Positions 48,244 through 57,266 of a stretch of 64,000 bases of DNA are shown here, piece after piece (positions within the stretch are counted from its first letter, which is position 1; each line of letters starts with the position of its first letter). Made by a program: the position numbers and the translations under genes. Source of the stretch: JADLGL01 sp963667605 (GTDB taxonomy: Bacteria > Pseudomonadota > Alphaproteobacteria > Rhizobiales > Kaistiaceae); contig CAXXUZ010000002.1 of NCBI GenBank assembly GCA_963667605.2, positions 248,001 to 312,000 on the forward strand, read 5' to 3'. Below the pieces are notes generated by a model. It had not been told where the DNA came from. It worked only from the letters and a program-made list of their open reading frames with translations, and searched no databases.

Positions 48244-48349
48244 GAAGGGCATCGAAGACGCGCTTGTTGCCGTTTGCGGGCGTTGACAATTTGGCCTCGG
48301 ATTTCTTAGTAGAGAGGGGCTTGGCCTGTCCGGGTTTGGTCTTAGACAT
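48176..48349 (-). CDS. Small ORF coupled to the restriction-modification gene, 57 residues
   Basis: The ATG at 48347-48349 overlaps the last codons and TAA of the upstream gene (ATGTCTAA), which suggests translational coupling. The product MSKTKPGQAKPLSTKKSEAK is Lys/Ser-rich, then STPANGNKRVFDALLRRAVP and an acidic end. The 3' half runs antisense to the end of the IS1595 transposase, so either the C-terminus was replaced by the insertion or the overlap is natural. No family is certain. Possibly an accessory or control peptide of the system. Confidence 0.42.
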   Translation of the reverse strand: MSKTKPGQAKPLSTKKSEAKLSTPANGNKRVFDALLRRAVPDEATPPEDETSDPASS

Positions 48350-50707
48350 CGAGCATCTCCTTCAATCGCGTGAAACCGCGCATTCGGTTCATCACGCGAT
48401 CAATGAATTTATAGTCTACCCGGTCACCCGTCACAGGAAGCTTGATGCGAATATCGGCTAGCACTCTGGCGGATGTGCTTTTACGGAAGTAGTCGAAACG
48501 CCAAGAGTTTTGACTAATCGCGTTGCAAACATAAAGGCAGAATGCTGGATTTACCTTCCATCCTTCCCGCCAAGAACAAACCAACGCATCGGAAACTGCC
48601 GAGAACTGATAAGGGTGCCAGAACGACTTACCGGCACCCGTGGAGCCGTTGGCGCTGATTGTGACGCAGTGGCTTTCAATGAGGTCTTTCGGGACATCGT
48701 AGTAGCCAGCGATCCCGTTCGATTGCTCGCTGGACGTGACCACCGGGATGTCCCCGTCGGCCAGCTTCTTGAGAGGCGGGCATTGTCCGCGCCTCACATC
48801 GAACAGGGCTTCAATTTCAAATTCCCGTGTCTGCTTAGGGACTAACGCCGGCCGCCGAGGGCTGCGAACGGCGCGGCGGGAGAGTTCTACAAACAGCTCT
48901 TCGACCGGCGGGGCCGTGTCTAAATCTGGCATACCACCCCCAAGATAAGCCTCAGATGCAAAGTCATAGCTCAGGTCCATGTTGAGCGTTGAAACGCAAA
49001 TCTCTTTGGGCACCGCAACAATCAGTGCTCGGCCATCACGTAGGAACCTAGCGAGATCGTCTGTAATCCGGCCCAGGTTGTCCCGCGCACGGCCCTCGCT
49101 CAGCAGCTTTGATTTGTAGGTCGCGTGCTGGTCATCATAGAGGTAGCCGAAAAACACATCGTCATTTGCTTTGTGCGGCCGCCACGCCTCCAAGATCAAG
49201 GCATAGGTTCCTTTGTGTACATTCGGCATGAACAGGTCATCCGGCATCTTTACGACCGCTCTTACGGTATGTTGTTTCAGCGTATCTCGCCGCCACTCCT
49301 TATCCTTACCGCTTCCCGTGACAGGGCCGTTCGGGAGAACGGCGAAAAGAAGACCGCCTGGTTGCATTTGATTGAGCGCATAGTCTACGAAGAGACTTTC
49401 CGGCTCAGTAATAGCAAAGGGTGGGTTCATCAGGACGCGGGTGAAGGGGCGCATAATCGGGCCACCCGGCTTGTCATTTTTCTTGAGCCGGAGAACGCGC
49501 CCGTCCTGCCTTACGAACTCATTGTCGAAGCAATTGCCGTTGTAAATTCGGCTTTTCCCGTCGCCCCTGAAGATCATGTTGACCAGGGACAGGGCGAAAA
49601 CATCGTCGGCCTGTTCGACACCAAACAAGCAGTCGTTTCGGAAGGCGTTGTATACGTCAGGATGGCTGCTGTAGTGGCTGGCACGAATGGAATCGAGCGC
49701 AGACACCAGGAAACCGCCCGTTCCGCACGTTGGGTCCAAAATCAGATCGTCATGCCGAATCGCCATGACATCAACGGCGAATTTGGTGATATGGCGCGGC
49801 GTCAGTACGATGCCCATCTCGCTTGCGTCATTTGCATATTTCAGGAACGTTTCATAGAACTGCCCAAGCGCGTCCGTACCGCTGTTGATTGCCGATCGGA
49901 TGTTCATCTCCCGGAGATGCTGCATGGTCTGCACGATTGCAGACCAGTACTTGCGGTGGTTTTCCGGCGTGTTCGGCAGTTTTAGCGACACCTCCGCGCG
50001 GAAGTCCTCTCTGCCGTGCTGCATGAGCAGCGCCTCGATTCGCCCGTTAACGTCATTTACCAGCGTCAACGGTTCGTCGTTGATACGCATGGTGCTGTCC
50101 TGAGCAAGGGCCAACAGCAGCCCTGCAACAAGTCGTGCGCGGTCCCTCGCTGCGACGCCGTTTTTGTACAGCGTCCTATTGATCGCGTTTGCCTTGACTA
50201 GAAAGCGGCCGAGATCAACATCGTAGTGGAGGATGCGGGCATTGTTCTGGTTGAGGATGCCCCGGCATTGCTCAGGAGTGAGAAAGCCAGTCGTCTCGTA
50301 ATTATTGATCGCTACTTCTTGCCACTCGTATCCGTCCCAGTAGGTCGTCGTGACGTAGAAAGATTGATCAGGTGTTCCGGCGATCCCAGTGGCAAATCGA
50401 GCTGCGCCAGGTTTCTCCGCGTTAATACGATCAGCGTAGCCCTGCGCCTCGCGGAGAGCTTTCGCGCGGTCTCGATGTGCTCGCTTTGCCTCGACAAGCC
50501 AGTACCGTGGGCCGCCGTCCCATGGAATGACGATGGTGTTCTCTGGGGCTTTTTTGCCGAGCGCCTGAGTTAAGAGGCTATCGTGACGCCGGAACTCGCC
50601 TTGCGTGTAAACTGCCCCCCCCTCGATGGGTTACGGGTGTCCCAGCCGAGCCCGGTTAGAGCTTGCTCAATGTAAGAATAGGTGCGAAATTCACTGTCAT
50701 CTCCCAT
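48342..50707 (-). pseudogene. Single-chain R-M-S restriction-modification gene, out of frame across a G8 tract (phase-variable candidate)
   Basis: From ATG 50707: GDDSEFRTYSYIEQALTGLG, DTRNPSRGG, then the G8 run (C8 at 50615-50622 on the plus strand). One extra G would continue the frame as AVYTQGEFRRHDSLLTQALG, IVIPWDGGPRYWLVEAKRAH (HSDR_N-like, E-x-K nuclease motif), YETTGFLTPEQCRGIL, and the N6-adenine methylase with LDPTCGTGGFLVSALD (SAM motif I) and VLMNPPFAI (catalytic NPPF). A specificity (TRD-like) region follows (IEALFDVRRGQCPPLKKLAD) to TAA 48342-48344. With G9 it is 788 codons. The order nuclease-methylase-specificity is that of type IIG-like or HSDR_N-type systems. From 50114 downward alone a ~590-residue methylase could be made from TTG. 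Confidence 0.83.
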
Positions 50708-50764
50708 TGACGAATGGTGACAGGTCTCTCAGATCATGGTACTTGGCGACAGGGTATAATCGCG

Positions 50765-51540
50765 TTTTCCAAAAGGATGCGGTTCTTCAGGGTTTGATGC
50801 CAACGCTCGATCTTGCCCTGGGTTTGCGGATGATAGGGAGCGCCGCGAATGTGCTCCATATCGCGGTCGTCGAGCCATTTGGCCAGATCGTCGGCGATGT
50901 AGCTGGAGCCGTTGTCAGACAGGAGCCGTGGCTTGTGAATGACCGTTGCCCGATCGCAACCTGACGCCTTGAGCGCCAGTTCCAGCGTATCGGTGACGTC
51001 CTCGGCCTTCATCGTGGTGCAGAGCTTCCACGCGATAATGGTGCGCGAGAAGTCGTCGAGCACGGTGGAGAGGTAGAACCAGCCCCAATCAATGACCTTG
51101 AGGTAAGTGAAGTCGGTCTGCCAGAGCTGGTTTGGCGCCGTGGTCTTGTCCTGGAACTCGTCGGACGCCTTGAGGACGATAAAGGCCGGGCTGGTGATCA
51201 GATCATGGGCCTTGAGCAGTCGATAAACCGAGGATTCCGATACAAAGTAGCCCTCTGTGTCTGTGAACCGGACAGCCAGTTCCCGCGGCGACAGATCCGT
51301 CTCGTCCAGCGCCAGCTGTACGATCCGGTCTCTCACCTCATCGGGGATACGGTTCCAGACTTGGCCAGGCCGCGAGCGGCGGTCCTCCAGGGCCTCCGGT
51401 CCGCCGGTCAGATAGCGGTCGTACCAGCGATAAAACGAGGTGCGGGGAATGCCCAACTGCGCCAGCGTGCGCTTGGCCGGCAGATGGGATCGCTCAACCA
51501 GCCGGATGATCTCCAGCTTCTCCGATAGTGGATACCTCAT
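50765..51540 (-). pseudogene. IS3 OrfB, 3'-truncated
   Basis: Identical in kind to the complete orfB up to TLKNRILLEN, then replaced by unrelated sequence and a stop near 50734. It keeps the DDE residues in LWQTDFTYLK, LLSDNGSSYI and GKIERWHQTLK, but about 67 C-terminal residues are gone. The truncation point lies ~58 bases upstream of the restriction-modification gene start. Confidence 0.9.
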
Positions 51541-51911
51541 GCCTCCTCTCCCCCATCCGCGATCATGCTTTTTTTGAGTAGACGGTTGTCCAGCGTCAGG
51601 TCAGCAACGGCCTCCTTGAGTGCCAGTGCCTCACTGCGAAGATGCCGGACCTCATCGGAGGTAGCCTCACGGGCAGTGTCACCCGCCAGGCGCTTCTTCC
51701 CGGCCTCCAGGAAGTCCTTCGACCAGCGGTAATAGAGGTTCTGGTTGATCCCCTCACGGCGACACAGCTCAGCGATACTGTCCTCGCCGCGCAGGCCCTC
51801 CAGAACGATCCGGATCCTCTCTTCGGCGCCGAACTGCCGACGAGTCGCCCGCCGGATGTCCTTCACGACCTTCTCGGCCGATGCTTTCTGGTGATTGGTG
51901 TTCCGTCTCAT
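51537..51911 (-). CDS. IS3 OrfA, copy 2
   Basis: Same as copy 1 except one Lys-to-Arg change (FGAEERIRIV). A7 run before the end as in the other copies. Complete, but without a functional OrfB and the second end the element cannot move by itself. Confidence 0.9.
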   Translation of the reverse strand: MRRNTNHQKASAEKVVKDIRRATRRQFGAEERIRIVLEGLRGEDSIAELCRREGINQNLYYRWSKDFLEAGKKRLAGDTAREATSDEVRHLRSEALALKEAVADLTLDNRLLKKSMIADGGEEA

Positions 51912-51997
51912 CTTCAATCCCTCGTGGGTTAAGATGAGCCAGAAACCCTCTCTTGTTCAATCCGCCCAATCTGTCCCAGGGGCGCTGACGTCGGACA

Positions 51998-52388
51998 CTG
52001 GCTGGTGCAGCTGTTGGCTCGCCGAACGCCGAAGATCGCTGCGGTCGCACTCGCCAACAAGACCGCCCGCATCATCTGGGCGATGATGACCACTGGGGAT
52101 CGCTATAGGGAACCGCAATCAATCTGAGGAACAAGGAGTTTGGCCAGGGCAATCGCGATGTAATGCGTCAACCGGTCGATACCGGGAGATGGGACAACCC
52201 ATTTGCGCCAGAGCGCTTCAAAGCGCGTGCTTTTGGTCGGGACCCGTCTTCGCGGAAGGCATTATGGCCAGCGGCTCATGCTGCCGCACCAACAGGTCGA
52301 ACACATGGCCGCACCGACCAGCAGGCGCCGCATCAGGAAAACCCCTTGCCAACGGAGAGCCGTCCACACATGGCGCAAAGCGGACATT
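51998..52388 (+). mobile_element. IS110 fragment (3' end) next to the IS3 copy
   Basis: Matches the 3' part of the IS110 element at 11604-12965: the last ~42 transposase codons (QLLARRTPKIAAVALANKTA, IIWAMMTTGDRYREPQS), stop, and the downstream non-coding end to GCGGACATT. The IS3 copy evidently inserted into this IS110, and the IS110 5' part is now missing. Confidence 0.92.
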
Positions 52389-52413
52389 GGACGAATGACG
52401 CTTCTGACCGATA

Positions 52414-52593
52414 GTGTTGAAAAAGTCCGCGACAGTGCCTCAATGAAGACTTCCGAAAAGGCGGACAGGATCTGATTCCTGCCGATGCGTGTATCGGAAA
52501 CTGATTTCCTTCGACGTTTGCCCTGAAGATCAGGTGGAGCAATCCATTCCAGGGTGCTAAAAGCGCTGGACCCTGCGATGACTTTTTCAACAC
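52414..52593. mobile_element. 180 bp MITE-like element
   Basis: Perfect 14-base terminal inverted repeats GTGTTGAAAAAGTC (52414-52427) and GACTTTTTCAACAC (52580-52593), imperfectly extended inward. It has no coding capacity. The ends resemble those of IS1182/IS5-type transposons, so it is probably a non-autonomous derivative. Confidence 0.75.
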
Positions 52594-52794
52594 CAATCGA
52601 CCCAAAAGCGGATATCCGAGAGTACCTGTCAAGAGTCATAAACTTTGACCGCATTCAAGTCGGCTTTGCCCCGCAGGTGCTGGCCGTCAGGACGCGGTAA
52701 CAGCTTATAGCGGCCAGCGATGGTAGAGTTATGGATCTCCCCCGCTACCACACCGTCTCGATCGACAGATTTGTGGACGGATAAGTAACGTATC

Positions 52795-53829
52795 TTGGAT
52801 TCGAGTGACATCACCCAGCAAACTACAGAGTTCGACGCCCGCGACCTGATGCGAACGTTGAGCCGCTATCAAGAGCCGAGCTCGGCCCGCAGCATTGTTG
52901 AGCTCGCAATCACCGCGACGCCGCTGGGGCTGGTGTGGATTTTGATGTGGGCGGCGCTCGATAGCGGCCTGCTTTGGCTCTACGCGGGCTTCATTCTACC
53001 GGGTGCAGGTTTTCTTGTGCGGCTATTTATCATCCAGCATGATTGCGGCCACGGATCCTTCTTTCGACGGCGTCTCCTGAACGATTGGGTTGGCCGCGCG
53101 ATCAGTGTGCTCACCCTGACACCCTACGATCACTGGCGTCACACACACGGACTGCATCACGCTAGCTCCGGCAACCTTTCGCGCCGTGGCACCGGCGACG
53201 TCCATACGCTCACCGTTCACGAGTATGCGGCCCTGTCTCCATGGCGACGGATTAGGTATCGGGTCTACCGTCACCCCATCAGCATGTTCGGCCTTGGCCC
53301 TTCCTGGCTGTTCCTTTTCGAGAATAGGCTTCCTCTCGGCTTCATGCGCGGAAAGTGGCGGCCGTGGATCAGCACGATGTCGACCAACCTCGCGATCGTG
53401 ATTTTCATAGGCCTAATGGCATGGGCGGTCGGTGTCGGCCCGTTCCTGGCTGTGCACGTGCCGATCACGCTATTGGCGGCAACGATTGGGACCTGGATGT
53501 TTTACGTACAGCACCAGTTTGAGGAGACTGAATGGGCCGATGGTCCAAACTGGAACCAACATAAGACGGCGCTGCACGGCAGCTCGCACTACGACCTACC
53601 GATCGTTCTGCGATGGTTCACCGGCAATATCGGCGTGCATCACGTCCATCACCTCTGCAGCCGAATCCCCTTCTATCGTCTGCCGCTGGTCTTACGCGAT
53701 CACCCGGAGCTCAGGCACGTTGGCCGACTCAATCTTCTCCAAAGCCTGGGTTGTGCCAGTCTTGCCCTTTGGGACGAGCGCCAGCAGCGGCTAATCTCTT
53801 TTCGCGAAATGCACTCTCGCCAGCCGTAG
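52795..53829 (+). CDS. Membrane fatty-acid desaturase
   Basis: 344 residues from a TTG start (an ATG at 52849 is the alternative). It carries the three His boxes of membrane desaturases that bind the di-iron centre: HDCGHGSFF, HTHGLHHASSGNL and GVHHVHHLCSRIPF. Four to five hydrophobic stretches, including VELAITATPLGLVWILMWAA and LAIVIFIGLMAWAVGVGPFL, place it in the inner membrane. It introduces a double bond into an acyl chain, and the position cannot be told. Intact; the regulator and hydrolase genes follow on opposite strands. Confidence 0.88.
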   Translation: MDSSDITQQTTEFDARDLMRTLSRYQEPSSARSIVELAITATPLGLVWILMWAALDSGLLWLYAGFILPGAGFLVRLFIIQHDCGHGSFFRRRLLNDWVGRAISVLTLTPYDHWRHTHGLHHASSGNLSRRGTGDVHTLTVHEYAALSPWRRIRYRVYRHPISMFGLGPSWLFLFENRLPLGFMRGKWRPWISTMSTNLAIVIFIGLMAWAVGVGPFLAVHVPITLLAATIGTWMFYVQHQFEETEWADGPNWNQHKTALHGSSHYDLPIVLRWFTGNIGVHHVHHLCSRIPFYRLPLVLRDHPELRHVGRLNLLQSLGCASLALWDERQQRLISFREMHSRQP

Positions 53830-53923
53830 GCGCTGCCCGGGCATGTCCAGCAGAAGCCCTCGCCTCTTTCGTCCCTGGAGCTCCCTCGCCCCGTGAACGT
53901 CCAGCAAAGACCAGATGCAGTAA

Positions 53924-54471
53924 TCAGTTGGAGGACCCTTTCGCGGAGTTATCAGGCATGAGAATGGTGCTGAGGGAGATCCTTGATCTCCCCCGCGCTG
54001 GCTTGTTCTCGAGGTATGGGGCCAATACTTCTCGAAGATCGACTGCCAACCTCTGAAGCTCATCAGGCGTCACCCACAAACCGGCTTGGCGGTAGCTGAC
54101 GTTGTCTCTGCCGGAATCACTGCCAGGCTGATCCAGGTAGCGTCCAAACGACTGGATCAACGCCCCGACGAAGGTGATGAAGGCGCTCAAGTGCTCATCC
54201 TTCGACATTGAAGAGGCGTCCTGCGCATCGAGCGTTGCCGCCGACTCGACGACCCTGTAGGTCCGCTCGACGCTACCGCGCTTCTGCTCCTCGGCGACGA
54301 CCTCAAGCAATCCTGATCTGACGAGCGTTGCCACCTGACGATAGAGCGTCGCTGGAGCGATGTCGGGCAGCCGTTCCTGCAGCTCCGCCGTTGTCATCTC
54401 GTTTCCGGTCATTGCGAGCACGACACGCAGGCGTGTCGGATGCAGCAATACTCTGCTTTTTTGCTAGCCAT
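53924..54471 (-). pseudogene. ArsR/HTH-type transcriptional regulator with A6 frameshift at the start
   Basis: The main frame reads LLHPTRLRVVLAMTGNEMTT, AELQERLPDIAPATLYRQVA and TLVRSGLLEVVAEEQKRGSV, a winged helix regulator, then a C-terminal ligand domain to 53924. The natural start MASKK at ATG 54469-54471 is in another frame; the change is at the A6 run (T6 54457-54462 on plus). A7 would give MASKKSRVLLHPTRLRV. Otherwise translation would need TTG at 54448. Slippage on the A-run could restore it. It probably controls the divergent hydrolase gene through the palindrome between them. Confidence 0.78.
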
Positions 54472-54529
54472 TGACAGATTGATATCACTATCGATATTAT
54501 TAGCGTAAGTGATATATAGGAGATCGCAC
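54472..54529. promoter_or_regulatory. Divergent control region with palindromic operator candidate
   Basis: Between the regulator and hydrolase starts. ATATCACT and AGTGATAT (about 54481-54517) form an 8-base inverted repeat with an ~18-base spacer. The stretch is AT-rich, and TTGACA lies just inside (54471-54476). TAGGAG precedes the hydrolase ATG as its ribosome site. Confidence 0.55.
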
Positions 54530-55469
54530 ATGAGAACAAGAGAGATCACGTTCCCATCCGGCGGCGTGGCGTTGCGTGGCACGATTTTGGCGCCCGACGG
54601 CGACGGGCCACACCCCACGGCTCTTGTGCTTGCGGGCTCAGGACCCCTTGACCGGGATGGCAACCACAAACGGCTCCCGCTGGGTCTCAGTCGAGACCTA
54701 GCGACATTGCTCATTGATCGCGGTTGGGCGAGCTTCCGGTTCGACAAGCGGGGCGTCGGCGAGTCAGACGGCGACTACATCAGCGCCGGTTTCTATGATG
54801 AGCTGGCGGACGCCGAAGCGGCGCTCACTCATCTGCAGTCTCTCCCCGAAGTCGGTTCCCTGGTTGTGGTCGGTCACAGCGCCGGAGCGATCTTCGCCGG
54901 CGAGTTAGCGGATCGACACCCCGGAGATTGCAGGCGCTGTCCTCCTGTCTACGTCCGCAAGAAATGGCGAAGACACGCTCGTTTGGCAGGCAGCACAGAT
55001 GCAGGACGTTATTGTCCCGAGACCTGTGAAGCTGCTTCTGAGGTTGTTCCGCACCAGCGTTCTCAAGCAGCAGGCCAAGGCGCTCGCCAACCTCAAGGCG
55101 ACCACCACCGACATGGCGCGGATTCAGATGGCCAAAGTCAATGCCAAGTGGATGCGCGAGTTCATGGCCCACGATCCGCTTCTGGCGCTCAGGCCGGCCA
55201 AGCCGCGCCTTCTCGCGATCACCGGCACCAAAGATGTGCAGGTGAACGTCGCCGACTTAGAGGCAATCTCACAAGCCAATCATCGGGCTGAGACACATGC
55301 CGTCGATAACGTCGATCACATCCTCCGCCACGAGTCTGCTCCTTTGTCAAACCCGCGCAAGTACAAGCGGCAGATCGAGAAGCCGGTCGACGAGCGCGTT
55401 GCCGCACTTCTTACCGCGTGGCTCGCCAAGATCAGTGCGGTTGCCGAGCCGACGGCTCGCGGTCTCTAA
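54530..55469 (+). pseudogene. Alpha/beta hydrolase, single-base frameshift
   Basis: Starts MRTREITFPSGGVALRGTIL, with LVLAGSGPLDRDGNHKRLP, FRFDKRGVGESDG and the nucleophile elbow VVVGHSAGAIFAGELADRHP (G-x-S-x-G). At the C4 run near 54919-54922 one C too many shifts the frame. The rest (EIAGAVLLSTSARNGEDTLV, ITGTKDVQVN with the Asp region, AVDNVDHILRHES with the His) continues in the other frame to 55469. The two parts make a ~312-residue serine hydrolase. As written, the product lacks the catalytic Asp and His. Confidence 0.85.
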
Positions 55470-55579
55470 GGCCTCGGGCGTCGGTGCTTCCAGTGTCCGG
55501 CGTCAGCGCCCCTGGGACAGATTGGGCGGATTGAACAAGAGAGGGTTTCTGGCTCATCTTAACCCACGAGGGATTGGAG

Positions 55580-55954
55580 ATGAGACGGAACACCAATCAC
55601 CAGAAAGCATCGGCCGAGAAGGTCGTGAAGGACATCCGGCGGGCGACTCGTCGGCAGTTCGGCGCCGAAGAGAAGATCCGGATCGTTCTGGAGGGCCTGC
55701 GCGGCGAGGACAGTATCGCTGAGCTGTGTCGCCGTGAGGGGATCAACCAGAACCTCTATTACCGCTGGTCGAAGGACTTCCTGGAGGCCGGGAAGAAGCG
55801 CCTGGCGGGTGACACTGCCCGTGAGGCTACCTCCGATGAGGTCCGGCATCTTCGCAGTGAGGCACTGGCACTCAAGGAGGCCGTTGCTGACCTGACGCTG
55901 GACAACCGTCTACTCAAAAAAAGCATGATCGCGGATGGGGGAGAGGAGGCATGA
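55580..55954 (+). CDS. IS3 OrfA, copy 3
   Basis: 124 residues, the same as in copy 1. The A7 tract is at 55916-55922. The orfB frame is open from there to its ATG, so a -1 shift at the A-run would fuse OrfA to OrfB after LLKK. Stop and orfB start overlap as ATGA at 55951-55954. Confidence 0.92.
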   Translation: MRRNTNHQKASAEKVVKDIRRATRRQFGAEEKIRIVLEGLRGEDSIAELCRREGINQNLYYRWSKDFLEAGKKRLAGDTAREATSDEVRHLRSEALALKEAVADLTLDNRLLKKSMIADGGEEA

Positions 55955-56931
55955 GGTATCCACTATCGGAGAAGCTGGAGATCATCCGGCTGGTTGAGCG
56001 ATCCCATCTGCCGGCCAAGCGCACGCTGGCGCAGTTGGGCATTCCCCGCACCTCGTTTTATCGCTGGTACGACCGCTGTCTGACCGGCGGACCGGAGGCC
56101 CTGGAGGACCGCCGCTCGCGGCCTGGCCAAGTCTGGAACCGTATCCCCGATGAGGTGAGAGACCGGATCGTACAGCTGGCGCTGGACGAGACGGATCTGT
56201 CGCCGCGGGAACTGGCTGTCCGGTTCACAGACACAGAGGGCTACTTTGTATCGGAATCCTCGGTTTATCGACTGCTCAAGGCCCATGATCTGATCACCAG
56301 CCCGGCCTTTATCGTCCTCAAGGCGTCCGACGAGTTCCAGGACAAGACCACGGCGCCAAACCAGCTCTGGCAGACCGACTTCACTTACCTCAAGGTCATT
56401 GATTGGGGCTGGTTCTACCTCTCCACCGTGCTCGACGACTTCTCGCGCACCATTATCGCGTGGAAGCTCTGCACCACGATGAAGGCCGAGGACGTCACCG
56501 ATACGCTGGAACTGGCGCTCAAGGCGTCAGGTTGCGATCGGGCAACGGTCATTCACAAGCCACGGCTCCTGTCTGACAACGGCTCCAGCTACATCGCCGA
56601 CGATCTGGCCAAATGGCTCGACGACCGCGATATGGAGCACATTCGCGGCGCTCCCTATCATCCGCAAACCCAGGGCAAGATCGAGCGTTGGCATCAAACC
56701 CTGAAGAACCGCATCCTTTTGGAAAATTACTATCTGCCTGGCGACTTGGAGACACAGATCGAGGCCTTCGTCGGCCACTACAATTATCACCGCTACCACG
56801 AGAGCCTGGGCAACCCCACGCCGGCCGATGTCTACTTCGGGCGCGGCCAGACCATCCTGTTGAAAAGAGAAAAGATCAAACAAAAGACGCTACAAACCCG
56901 GCGCCTGCAATACCGCAAAACCGCCGCATAA
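55951..56931 (+). CDS. IS3 OrfB transposase, copy 3
   Basis: 326 residues, complete. The N-terminal HTH is KLEIIRLVERSHLPAKRTLA followed by IPRTSFYRWYDR, and the rve integrase core has NQLWQTDFTYLKVIDWGWFY (D), RLLSDNGSSYIADDLAKWL (D) and QGKIERWHQTLKNRILLENY (E, 35 residues later). C-terminal region NYHRYHESLGNPTPADVYFG is normal. The only intact orfB of this element in the window. Confidence 0.94.
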   Translation: MRYPLSEKLEIIRLVERSHLPAKRTLAQLGIPRTSFYRWYDRCLTGGPEALEDRRSRPGQVWNRIPDEVRDRIVQLALDETDLSPRELAVRFTDTEGYFVSESSVYRLLKAHDLITSPAFIVLKASDEFQDKTTAPNQLWQTDFTYLKVIDWGWFYLSTVLDDFSRTIIAWKLCTTMKAEDVTDTLELALKASGCDRATVIHKPRLLSDNGSSYIADDLAKWLDDRDMEHIRGAPYHPQTQGKIERWHQTLKNRILLENYYLPGDLETQIEAFVGHYNYHRYHESLGNPTPADVYFGRGQTILLKREKIKQKTLQTRRLQYRKTAA

Positions 56932-57266
56932 AATGACCAACCAGATGGGCCGAACCCTCTCTTAAATCAGGCCGCTCATCGGTTCCAAATTACCTGACGA
57001 CGGACAGCGATAGCCACCATCACGGTCGGCTTGCTTGACCCAGCCATCGATCGTCGCGGCACACGGTTCGAACTCGCGTGTCTCGCAAATCGAACCCACC
57101 TCTGATCCACCTTAACCACCTGTCTCAAAAAAACCGGGCCCACCTCTCCGCTTCTGGACAAGCATGCCCAGTTTGTGACGTTAAGTGATGTCCTCTTGTG
57201 GTAGATTGGGTGCGGCTTTGCCAATGCAGGGCATCAGGAACAGTCGAACCACCAGGGAGATTCAAG

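Larger units (their letters stand above)
50765..51997 (-). mobile_element. IS3-family element, copy 2 (3'-truncated)
   Basis: Matches the full copy at 55494-57006 from its outer end TGTCCGACGTCAG (51985-51997) to 50765, where it departs inside orfB. About 280 bases including the second end are missing. The outer end abuts an IS110 fragment directly. Confidence 0.93.
55494..57006 (+). mobile_element. IS3-family element, copy 3 (complete)
   Basis: 1513 bases with terminal inverted repeats TGTCCGGCGTCAG (55494-55506) and CTGACGACGGACA (56994-57006). Both orfs intact. No obvious 3-4 base target duplication (CAG left, GCG right), so flanks may have recombined. Confidence 0.95.

Noticed and set aside
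48510..49985. Plus-strand ORFs of 72-286 residues opposite the methylase gene
   Set aside because: They are antisense to clear methylase motifs (NPPF, SAM motif I) and look like shadows.
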